Source: Owenia fusiformis (taxonomy: Eukaryota; Annelida; Polychaeta; Sabellida; Oweniidae). From it: 64,000 nt of DNA. The position numbers and the translations under genes were made by a program. Shown one piece after another: positions 54,045 to 64,000 of the stretch. Every line of letters starts with the position of its first letter. The first letter of the stretch is position 1. The notes under the pieces were generated by a model, which saw only the letters and a program-made list of their open reading frames with translations, made no database searches and was not told the DNA's origin. The DNA lies in assembly GCA_903813345.2 (NCBI GenBank), contig CAIIXF020000010.1, positions 16,749,181-16,813,180 on the forward strand. Reading direction: 5' to 3'.

Positions 54045-54607
54045 TACCGCATCATACAAAAAATGCCACCCTCCCACATAATGTTGCATTACTTTTTTGT
54101 GCAAAAAATCTGACTTGTTTTTTGGCATATAAAAACTAGAATCCATGGAGCAATTATACAAGAAGTTTCAGATGACAAGCTTAACTAGGAGTGTTACAAG
54201 ATGTGTCATGTATTCCTTTGCATACACACCTGGATTCTAGACAAGAAATGGCATCTACCTTTTGTAACATAATTTTGAATATAGAATGGTTTTATCAATA
54301 CAACTATATCATTGTGTTTAATGGACTGGACTTTCTTTCCATGAAAGTACAAGCAAAAAAGTTATGTTACAAAAGGTAGTTGGCATTTTTGTGTAAAATC
54401 CAGGTGTGTCTGCAAAAGAATGGATGACATTTAGAGCACATCTTGTAATGCTCATAAAAGTGCATCTAGTTGATCTAGTCATCTGAAACTTCTTTTGGAG
54501 TTGCTCCATGGAGCTTAGTTTTAATGTACTAAAGAACAATTCAGATATCATGCAGACAAAACAGTTATGCAACATATGTGGTTGGCATTTTTGTGTGATG
54601 TGTCACC
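54045..54607. mobile_element. Fold-back element, about 560 bp
   Basis: The two halves are diverged inverted copies: GCATCATACAAAAAATGCCA at the left end pairs with TGGCATTTTTGTGTGATGTG at the right. Inside, CCATGGAGCAA, GAAGTTTCAGATGAC, TTACAAGATGTG and CCTTTTGTAACATAA have inverted partners. No coding capacity; superfamily unknown. Confidence 0.8.
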
Positions 54608-55428
54608 CTGTATTATAAATATGTTGCTTCTTCAGTCATTCCAAGGACTATCATATTGTATCTATGCTGTAAATTAAATATTACAACAAGGAAATAACTT
54701 ATAATTGCAGTAATTTTAGGTGCATTTTAAGGGTTTAAGGGGCAATAATAATCTGGTGTAATATTAATTTTTTTATGTTTATTGTTTTTTTATCTGTTTA
54801 ATATTTATTCATACAACTATGGTGTTAACAATATATATTTTTGTGTAAATCAATTATATGATATACGTATGTATAGATAAGTGAGATATATTATGTACAG
54901 TACATGTATTCTTGCATCAAGTCTCAGGTCACCTACCCTTATCTATTCTTAAACTCTAGCTCTGTATTAGACAGAATAGGAAGGAGGGGGGGGGGTACAA
55001 GGGCTTAATGCAAGACTTCGTGTATAATTAAAAGTGGGTTAAATTGACTATTTACTTGGTGTGCCAAAATATGTTCCTTTTATGAATCTCCTTGGATACT
55101 AAATCTAAAAAATTTTGAAAAGTCTCCACACAAGGAGGATTGGCAGCCATTATTCAAACTCGATACTCGGTTGCCTGCAGTGGAACAATTTGGTAAAAAT
55201 ATTTCAATAAGGTTCTCTTTGGACCAAGTATTTCGTTGAATTAAGGCCCCCATTAAGGTCATTACGAATATTATGGTAGTATTCAAGCTTCCTTGGCAGA
55301 TTTCTAGTCTTCAAAATATGAGTAATATTGTTACCAAATTGGTCTATGGTGGGCAACGGAGTATCGAGTTTAAATAACGGCTTCCAACCCTCCTTGAGAA
55401 CCACACTAGCAGTTTTTTCTGTGTACTA

Positions 55429-55598
55429 CAGTACAGCCTGTATTAGTGAACACCTCTCTCTAGTAAACACCTCTCTCTAGTGAACACCCCTTCTCAGCAC
55501 ATACTCCTCTGACTTCTGTATGGAATTGCCTCTATGTAGTGAACACCTACCTACTGTGAACACTTTTTGTGGCTCCCTATGTGTTCACTGTCTTACTG
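55429..55598. mobile_element. pogo/Tigger-like MITE, about 170 bp
   Basis: CAGTACAGCC and CTTACTG ends are each bordered by TA. The interior repeats TAGTGAACACC with a CTCTCTC spacer. CAGT...ACTG ends with TA duplications are pogo/Tigger features. Confidence 0.55.
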
Positions 55599-55646
55599 TA
55601 GTTCAACCCTTACAGCTACAAACACAGTCTGCAGTATCCTACAAGC

Positions 55647-55962
55647 ATGACATAAAAATTTTGAAAATACTTGTATGTTCTAACATCTTACATGGATAGT
55701 CTTACAAAAATTTTGAAAATACTTTTATGTTCTAACATCTTACATGGATAGTCTTACAAAAATTTTGAAAATACTTGTATGTTCTAACATCTTACATGGA
55801 TAGTCTTACAAAAATTTTGAAAATACTTGTATGTTCTAACATCTTACATGGATAGTCTTACAAAAATTTTGAAAATACTTGTATGTTCTAACATCTTACA
55901 TGGATAGTTTTACAAAAATTTTGAAAATACTTGTATGTTCTAACATCTTACATGGATAGTGT
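55647..55962 (+). repeat. 52-bp minisatellite, 6 copies
   Basis: Near-identical units (AAAAATTTTGAAAATACTTG then TATGTTCTAACATCTTACAT) with a landmark at 55691, 55743, 55795, 55847, 55899 and 55951, exactly 52 bp apart. The copies differ at only a few bases, so the array is young. Confidence 0.95.
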
Positions 55963-56180
55963 TACATACACATGTTATAAAATATATTGTTTGTGGATTA
56001 TATAAAGATGTAATAATAAATAAAATACATGTGTATAATCAACCTGAGACACTCTTGTGTAAAATTTTTGTTTAATTTATTTGGAATCTACACTTATTGT
56101 ATCAGAAAGATTTTTGAAATCTCATTGTGTAACTCGCAATACTTTTGAATGCATTCACAACTATGAATGATACGAAGTAT

Positions 56181-56240
56181 GAGGGGTGATCAATCTGTCA
56201 TCTATGTAAAAAAGCGTCCATTACTTATTGATCACCCCTC
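56181..56240. mobile_element. 60-bp mariner-type MITE
   Basis: GAGGGGTGATCAAT faces ATTGATCACCCCTC with TA at each flank; GCGTCCATTACTTATTGATC matches the terminal sequence at 32398 in reverse. Essentially two mariner-like ends joined. Confidence 0.75.
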
Positions 56241-56537
56241 GTAGATATAGTAAAGCAAATGAAGTAGCCATTGACAATGTTATGAATGAAAAATGTTTGT
56301 ATTTCCATTTCTAAAACCGCATGCTATTCTGTAATCTCTGTAAGCCATGATATATCTCGTTAATGTACCAGAGTAACAATAACTTTGATAAGGTTCATGC
56401 TCACATCTATTAATCTTGTTAATTGTAGTTTACATGCATAGATATTGTTTTATTGAACATTAGCATGATTAATAAGATAATCTTTAAATGGCTTGTTAAT
56501 GTTCAGCTTTATGCAATTGTTTTTTCTTTACTTTATA

Positions 56538-56834
56538 CAGTGTATATTCGAACACTTTCCGATCCGAACACTTTTATCCTGTCCCATTTTTCCCCTGAAC
56601 ACCTAATTTGAACAGTGAACGCTTATATTTAAAGCTATGTGGTCAATAGTACAGAATGACATTGAGTGGGGGGAGTGAACTATTGTTCCCTGGTCTTTGG
56701 AGAATACATTTATATTTATATATTATTATTTTTATATTTATTTATATCATCCAGAATATAGCGGATGCAAAAACCTCGAAATACGAACATCGAATACGAA
56801 CGCTTTAAGCAATCAGATTAGACAGGTTTTACTG
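56538..56834. mobile_element. pogo/Tigger-like MITE, about 300 bp
   Basis: Left TA-CAGTGTATATTCGAACAC and right GACAGGTTTTACTG-TA. CAGTAAAACCTGTC-type ends with TA duplications are typical of Tigger elements. The interior has GAACAC/GAACGC repeats. Confidence 0.65.
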
Positions 56835-57402
56835 TACTGTTATACGAACAAAGGGGAAGTAAAACATAGATGAACGTATCATTCATACATTGTGATACTT
56901 CTCTTCAGTCTTCACATCTTTCTGTTTCTCAACTAGAAACGAACTGATAAAAAGTCGTAATGCCTTACAATGTTATTTATACAACAGAGACTATATTTAT
57001 TTTGTCAATTCTCAGGAGGTTGCCAAGACGATAATATCCTCATACGTTATTTGCTGTATTTATGACATGTGCTGTAACCAAGTATAACATATCTTAAATT
57101 AACAGATTTGCCTGTCAAGGTTTTTGATATTCGCTACTGAATCATAAAAAATGCCAATTTCAATAATGGAGAAAAATTGCTACAGTGGGGGATGCTTTTA
57201 AATCACGAAAGAATGCGATGACTTCATTTGTCTTCATTTGTTTGCGGAAACAATGTCTGAATATTGTCAACGGAAGAACATAACACCCCTATACCTCCTA
57301 TGTGTGAATGATGCCTAGACACAATAGAAATCACATTTTCAAGCAGAATGATCTGTTTTTATGAAACTATAAGCGAAACAATACCTAAAAATGTTTCTGA
57401 TA

Positions 57403-58147
57403 CAGGGTGTTCAAAAACGCAACCCAAAGAAATCGCTATACACAGATACAGTATCTTGGAAAATACTAATATAATCCAATTATGTTCATATTTTCAGGAA
57501 AGAAAGAAGAGACTGTGTATGTATAGCTTCTGTTGTTAGTCAGTTGTAAAACATGATGCCTTGGACACCTGCTCAAATGACAGTTGTACTAGGAAAATAT
57601 AAAAACGCTGTCAGAGGTGACTACCACAGCAACAAAACCAAATAACTTTCTAACCATGGTGTTTTGGCACTTCAGATTTGGCACAAATTATCCTCATTCA
57701 ATGTGCGGTGAATTTGTGGAGTTTCATCAAAATCACTTCAGGGACTTTACAGTCATGGTCAAAATGCCTTCTTAAGTCTCCCTGGACCAGGGAGTTTGAC
57801 TGCGATTTGAAAGCATTTCAACCAAGACTGTAAAGTCCCTAAAATGATTTCGATTTCACTCTACAGATTTACCATAAAGTGAATGATGAATGATTTGTGC
57901 CAAATTTGAAGAGCCAAAACACTATGGTTAGGAAGTTATTTAATTTTTTGCGGTTGCAGTCACCCCTGACTGCGTTTTTCGTATTTTCCTAGTACAACTG
58001 TCTTTTGAGCAGGTGTCCAAGGCATCATGTTTTACAACTAACCATTTATAGGAGCTTTACATACACAGTCTCTTCTTTATTTCCTGAAAATATGAACATA
58101 ATTGAAGCAGTATTTTTTCAAGATATAGCGATTTCTTTGACACCCTG
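57403..58147. mobile_element. Fold-back mariner-like element, 745 bp
   Basis: Begins CAGGGTGTTCAAAAACGC and ends GATTTCTTTGACACCCTG, with TA duplicated outside (57401-57402, 58148-58149). Nearly the whole length folds into two ~360-bp arms: CATGATGCCTTGGACACCTG and CAGGTGTCCAAGGCATCATG pair exactly, as do GGGACTTTACAGTC and GACTGTAAAGTCCC near the centre (~57775). Confidence 0.9.
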
Positions 58148-58149
58148 TA

Positions 58150-60545
58150 TATTCTTTTAAAGGCCTCCCCTACAGACGTTTAAATGGATTATCGATGATG
58201 ATTATAACTTTGGTGGGCACGTTATGGGTCAAACTTTTAACAAGATTACGAATAAATGCTTTAAAGTCACTATTTTGGTATTACATTACCAATTTCAATT
58301 CTATGTATTTTATATAGCTTGTATTCACGAGTGAAAAGAACGGTTACCGGCTACCGGATTAACCCCACTATTTTATGACCAAATCATTTAAATATGAATA
58401 GCACAGTGATGGGTATTGTTCATATCTAACTGATTTGCATACAAAATAGTAGGTTAATCCGACAGCCGAAAGTTTAATTTGATATGATATGAAAAACCAG
58501 AGACATATAATAACTTATTTGTTTCTGGTAAAACCTCTAAGATGCATTTTCTGAAAATAGAGGGTGCCATGCATGTGGTAAACTACCATTGTAAAGCTTT
58601 CGTCGATTTAGTCAAAAAGCGAGAAATAGCAGCCAAAAATGCAAAAAATGAGAAAAACTTATTTCAAACTTCGGATTCTTATTGACACCAGTAGTACAGT
58701 GCTACATGTCCTTAAAAGTTAATGAATATTGTATTAAAAATGTATTTGTGCCTTGTAGTGTCTACCTCAAAGCTTTATCCCTTTAAAAGAAGTTATCTTT
58801 ATCACACTTTGAAAAGTGATATAATATATTGTCGTCTTGTACCGACGGGTGTGCGTGTGTCTGTGCGTAAGATGTGCGTGTAGACAAGAGAGCATCACAA
58901 AATGCTTGCCATCAAAACTCCAAATAAACTGCCTTATACCTGTTCAACATCACCGAGAGTCTCGGTTAGAAAATGTGCTCAATGTTTCATTGTACCTTTA
59001 AGAACAATTTCATTTCCTACTGGCTATGAAAGCCTATTAGCAATAACTAAAAGTGAATTTGAAATATTATCACCCTCAATTGTGAGATGAGCTATGACAT
59101 GCTCAAACACAATTGGCCTATGTTATCGATAAACTATACCTCACACCTCACACCATATACTGCTCAAAAAACGCTTTTATGATTTCCTCAATTTCAAATG
59201 CACACTGGCTATAGTCGATGCAATCCAGAAAAGGTGTTTTGATTTTCATGGTAACATTTTAAATACGTGCAAGCTGGAATGATATAGGCTTGCCCAAGTA
59301 TTTATTATCTTTTATTTATTTTTGTTTTCAATTAAATACAGGCTGTGAAAATAAAATTGAAAAAATAAAAAGACACAGCCTTGGGCAAGGCCAGGAATAT
59401 TTAAAACACGCATGCTTTCAAAGATTTCTTGTATTGGAGGAAGTGGACATCGATAATGAGGCTCAAAGTAAAACCAAAGCAACAGCAAAATATGTTACCC
59501 TAGTTACTCAGACGCGAGTAGGTAGTTACAAGCTTCACCACCAGGTGGCTCGTTCAGGTCAGATAGCATGGCGGGTATCGTAATGCTATCTGTCAAATAC
59601 AGAAAAAATATTTCACTTTTTGTGATTTTATAACATGGGGTTCATGAGGAATCTCCCCGAACTAGAAGTCACATTTTCCCAAATTATGTACTTATGCGTA
59701 TAGAAATGCGTTGCGAATTATCTCTATTGTGTCAGGTGTAGTTAGCGTGATTTCATTATTAGAACAAGAGAACCTAAATGCGTTGCCGTCATCCGGGATA
59801 TGATTCCTATTGGCATTATGAATTAGATACACAATACTATTTATCTGAATAAAGCAAACACTTCTATTACCAGTATATTGGTAACAAATCACAATTCATA
59901 AAGCATTATGTTTTGCATTACTGTATAATAAAAACCTATACATTATTCATTCCATTATCACAATCATTAGCACGCTTTTAAAGCACAGTCAGTGTCATGT
60001 TCAGAACGAATTACAGAGAATCCGTTGCACGAGGCCCTTCCAAAATTCTAAACCATATTTCTTGATTTTTTTCTGCAATGAAGATTCCAATCTGGAATAC
60101 AACTCTCGCTAATGCTAAGTTAGAAACCATGCCAATTTTATTTATTTATCTATCTATTCATGTATAGTACTATTTTAATTGATTAAATAGAAATTGATGG
60201 AATTTGCGAAAAACGCACGGAGTGATTTTAAGTCCGTGACTATAACCTCGTAGTAGAATTATCCATAAACTTGAACTATATGGTTTTTGTCATTGCCTTG
60301 AATGAACAAACAATGAATAATTTAATATGGCGATTTCTTAATGAAAAAGGAACATATAACAACACAAGTAGACATTGTGTAGGTATTTAAAGATGGCACA
60401 AGGCGTGAATTTACTTATAAAAATGATCCATTCACTTATATATGCACTGCACATCTGCACATTCCTTCTACATTTTTATCCATGACCATTTTGTATTAAT
60501 CTGGAAGGATATTCACTGTGATATTACTACTACATATTGTATTTA
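58150..60545. other. Intergenic; nothing coding recognised
   Basis: AT-rich. Apart from the MITE copy at 59507, I see GTGTGCGTGTG at ~58850 and a 97-codon frame at 59290-59583 that partly translates that MITE. No splice-supported exon. Confidence 0.5.
59507..59690 (+). mobile_element. Uninterrupted copy of the MITE that hosts the Academ-like element
   Basis: ACTCAGACGCGAGTAGGTAG at its left and GGAATCTCCCCGAACTAGAA at 59648 match the two sides of the interrupted copy (41280 and 46628). The junction region TGTGATTTTATAACATGGGG holds a single ACA. The right end of the MITE is missing. Confidence 0.8.
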
Positions 60546-61848
60546 CTTGATATGTTGATCTATAGCAGGATATGTTGATCTATAACAGGGCAATACTTTT
60601 GACCTGTTGATCTATGGCAGGGCAATAATCTTGATATGTTTATCTATAACAGGGTATTATTCTTGATATGTTGATCTATAGCAGATCAATACTATTGATA
60701 TGTTGATCTATAACAGGACAATATTCTTGATATGTTAATCTATAACAGGGCAATACTCTTGATATGTTGATCTAGAACAAGGCAATATTCTTGATATGTT
60801 GATCTATAACAGGAATATATTCTTGATATGTTAATCTATAACAGGGCAATACTCTTGATATGGCAATACTCTTGATATGTTGATCGATAACAGGGCAATA
60901 TTCTTCATATGTTGATCTATAACAGGACAATATTCTTGATATGTTGATCTATAACAGGACAATATTCTTGATATGTTAATCTATAACAGGGCAATACTCT
61001 TGATATGTTGATCTAGAACAGGGCAATATTCTTGATATGTTGATCTATAACAGGAATATATTCTTGATATGTTAATCTATAACTGGGCAATACTCTTGAT
61101 ATGTTGATCTAGAACAGGGCAATATTCTTGATATGTTGATCTATAACAGGGTATTTTTCTTGATATGTTGATCTATAACAGGGCAATACTCTTGATATGT
61201 TGATCGATAACAGGGCAATATTCTTCATATGTTGATCTATAACAGGGTATTTTTCTTGATATGTTGATCTATAACAGGGCAATACTCTTGATATGTTGAT
61301 CTAGAACAAGGCAATACTCTTGATATGTTGATCTAGAACAGGGCAATATTCTTGATATGTTGATCTATAACAGGAATATATTCTTGATATGTTGATCTAT
61401 GACACGGCAATACTCTTGATATGTTGATCGATAACAGGACAATATTCTTGATATGTTGATCTATAACAGGAATATATTCTTGATATGTTGATCTATACAG
61501 GGCAATACTCTTGATATGTTGATCTAGAACAGGGCAATATTCTTGATATGTTGATCTATAACAGGAATATATTCTTGATATGTTGATCTATGACAGGGCA
61601 ATACTCTTGATATGTTGATCGATAACAGGACAATATTCTTGATATGTTGATCTATAACAGGGCAATACTCTTGATATGTGGATCGATAACAGAACAATAT
61701 TCTTGATATGTTGATATATAACAGGAAAATATTCTAGATATGTTGATCTATAATAGGGTATTTTTCTTGTTATGTTGATATATAACAGACAGGACAATAT
61801 ACTTGATCAATAACAGGGCGCTTTTCTGAATATGTTGATCCTTAACAG
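60546..61848 (+). repeat. 32-bp minisatellite, about 40 copies
   Basis: Units of the type CTTGATATGTTGATCTATAA then CAGGGCAATACT, with variants (GGTATTTTT, GGAATATATT, GATCGATAAC) that recur in blocks, so groups of units were copied together. The right end decays after 61730. 32 is not divisible by three and no long frame exists. Confidence 0.95.
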
Positions 61849-61849
61849 G

Positions 61850-64000
61850 TCTGTGTTATATCTTCCCTGGTAGGGATACTAGTTTTAAGACATTGATTTC
61901 TTTTTATTGAATTAATTTGGGATGTTGGAGGTTTGTTTTCCTTATGTCTGATTGCGCTTTTGTTGCATAGTTTATCCTTTAGGCATGCCAATGCACGCTT
62001 TTATGACAAAATCCAATATTCTCAAACTATCATATTTGTACATTCATGCATTTCTTCTTTGGATTCCCTAATGTATTAAAACAGTTGTAAACATGTTTTA
62101 GAAGTATGTCACACAATGTCACTACATCAACTGGAGTCGTATAACACCAGGGTTAAATATGGATATAGTGTCTCTTTATTGTGATTGTGTATTTCCAAAT
62201 CAAATCATGAAGCCATTACCTAAAAATGTTACACAATGCAATTACCCAAACGAGAATAAATCACAGTGATTCGGAGTGCTAAAGGAAGGAGCTTTTCTTA
62301 ATTGTAAGGTAATAAATAAGTTGGCAATATTATACAACTTGAAGAGAGCTGTACGTTATGGGGATATTATTCCAAGATTTATTTTGAATGATCTTGTTTT
62401 GAATCAGGTGAATGACCAAAAGCCTAAAATCATCCTGAGATATCACAGCCTTCAAGTTACAAAACAAATATCGCCATGCCCCGAAATCAAGTTGGAATGC
62501 TCTGACATTTTCAATATTTTATTGATAAATAATAATATTTTGTATGACAGATATTGGATTATCATGGCATTAAACCATCTTTAATTCAGTGTTGATCTAT
62601 AGGAGTATTATAGAAATCACATATAGATTAAAATGAGATGGATTGATTGATTATTAATCCGTTAGAAGCGCTTAATCCGCGTAACCCCGCTAAACGATAA
62701 ACCAGGCGGAAGTATTATACTAATACACTTCCCTCCATAATCATGTTATATTAATCAATGCAAAACATGACTAAAAGAAAGATTTGTCGATTGCATTGAT
62801 CGTTAAAGAACTTCCAGAATAGAGACTAGAACATAGTACATGATCGTACAAATTACACTATATTGTATTCAATTTATGAATCGAACACTGTTAAATCAAT
62901 TGGTGATCTATTCTGCTATATCTGGCCTTTATCCCCTTCTTTAACCAAACTTATGAAGGAGAGTGTACATTGACTAGTGGCGCTTATCTCAAGAGTGTCG
63001 AGGAAAATAGATTCATATAAAGTATTCGGCAAATAATTCTCTGAGTGATCTGTCACGAGTATTGAATCTTTTGAAATATTATACATTTGCAGAAGATAAA
63101 CGAGCAATAAAATACTGCCTCTGCTTGAAACATTTAATTATTTATACGAATCATAGAGATGAAATAATTATTGTTTCCATTGTGCCCATGGGATTTTATT
63201 TGCACATTAAGCCGCCTTTATTCGTGTCGCCGTTGACACATTCATCATCGTATTAAAACAAAGGTTTTACAGATCCTTGCATTTCAATGAAAAATCTCCT
63301 ATCAAATAACGAATTTTACTAATTTCTTCACCAATACAATTATTTCATGATTTTTTAAATAACAAATTAAATGAACGAAGTTACGAACCCTTAACAAAGG
63401 TGTACGATGACAGAAATACACATATCACTGGTGATCCGCTCGATTACGCTGGTTACCGAAACGTTGCGTTTTGGGAACAAAATGTCGGAACGTCGAAGGT
63501 ACGATTTTTATTTTTTCCTTATTTCACGCGTTATAGGCAGAATTCCCACGACATTTTTAACACAAACGTGTATCAGCATCATATGCTTTAGAAAATGTAC
63601 ATGTTTGCGAACAAATAGCTCAGAAGACAACACAACAGAGTCGTCGATTTAATTCCTCACTTAAGTTACATAAACGGTTTGGGTTAAAAGTGCAGTTCTT
63701 AACTGCTTTTCGAGTGGATCACCAGTGCATATTACCTACGAATGCGGCTTTAAAATGATATATAACGCTTCATTGCTTGGTGATGTATTACAGCCCACTC
63801 GAAGACTCGAGTTGTTCATTACCACAACGACGGAAATATATGCTTTAGATGTTAATGAAGGCTACGTTCAATTTGTTAATCTTTAGAAGTTGTTGAATTC
63901 GCATGTGATAAATCGACATCTAAAATAGCTTGTTAGTTTTTTTTATTCAGTTCATGATATTATTGAATAAAAAAGATATTAATATAACTTTTTGTAGCAG
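61850..64000. other. Right-edge intergenic sequence
   Basis: CpG is more frequent from ~62640 onward than elsewhere (GAAGCGCTTAATCCGCG, ACCCCGCTAAACG, CACGCG), which could mark an unmethylated 5' region of a gene to the right. One weak exon candidate is listed separately. Confidence 0.4.
63361..63498 (+). CDS. Possible coding exon (weak)
   Basis: A frame open through 63361-63498 ends at a donor-like AAG/GTACGA and translates to NTHITGDPLDYAGYRNVAFW then EQNVGTSK, with ordinary protein composition and higher CpG than its surroundings. No good acceptor or ATG defines its left end (an ATG in another frame lies at 63407). I do not recognise the peptide; it may be a first or internal exon of a gene to the right, or chance. 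Confidence 0.2.

Noticed and set aside
59290-59583. 97-codon frame as an exon
   Set aside because: Its second half is the MITE copy at 59507, and the first half has no supporting motif.
62276-62584. 102-codon frame as a gene
   Set aside because: It opens with GTG rather than ATG, resembles nothing known, and has AT-driven composition with no splice context.

Overview
The window is animal nuclear DNA. It is AT-rich, its genes are split by short GT-AG introns, and it carries DNA-transposon families typical of invertebrate (especially marine invertebrate) genomes. The species cannot be named from the sequence alone. Two conserved host genes diverge from a shared intergenic region of about 1.5 kb. 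On the minus strand is the 5' part of an amyloid precursor protein (APP) homologue, with exon 1 (signal peptide) at 30073-30135, exon 2 at 14497-14655 and exon 3 at 5991-6123; its remaining exons lie off the left edge. On the plus strand is a complete 12-exon SLC17 (sialin-like) anion transporter at 31677-49044, encoding 495 aa. Every junction in both genes is GT-AG and phase-compatible.

Inside the 10-kb ninth intron of the transporter sit two unrelated units. One is an antisense gene of about 408 codons with a helix-loop-helix-like region (38781-40412). The other is a 5.1-kb DNA transposon (41510-46613) with 396-397-bp terminal inverted repeats. It has a long reading frame that fuses a transposase-like part, an XPG/FEN1-like nuclease core and a cysteine-rich tail, which fits the Academ superfamily (AcademX type). 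It is inserted in a smaller MITE. A second copy of that MITE at 59507-59690 preserves the uninterrupted target and reveals the 3-bp (or 4-bp) target duplication.

The left edge (1 to about 4080) is part of a Polinton/Maverick element: the C-terminal part of protein-primed DNA polymerase B, a spliced packaging-type ATPase with added zinc fingers, and a chromodomain integrase. It lies antisense within APP intron 3.

The rest is intron or intergenic sequence full of non-autonomous elements. Several have readable ends and target duplications: piggyBac-like (TTAA), hAT-like (8 bp), CACTA-like (3 bp), mariner/pogo-like (TA), long fold-back elements, and a dispersed family with ends CAGGCCCGTAGCC. 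There are also large minisatellites: 42 bp x about 40 at 6792-8487, 32 bp x about 40 at 60546-61848, 52 bp x 6 and 19 bp x about 12. Right of 49044 I found no convincing host gene, apart from one weak candidate exon near the right edge. All family names rest on motifs read by eye; no database search was possible.
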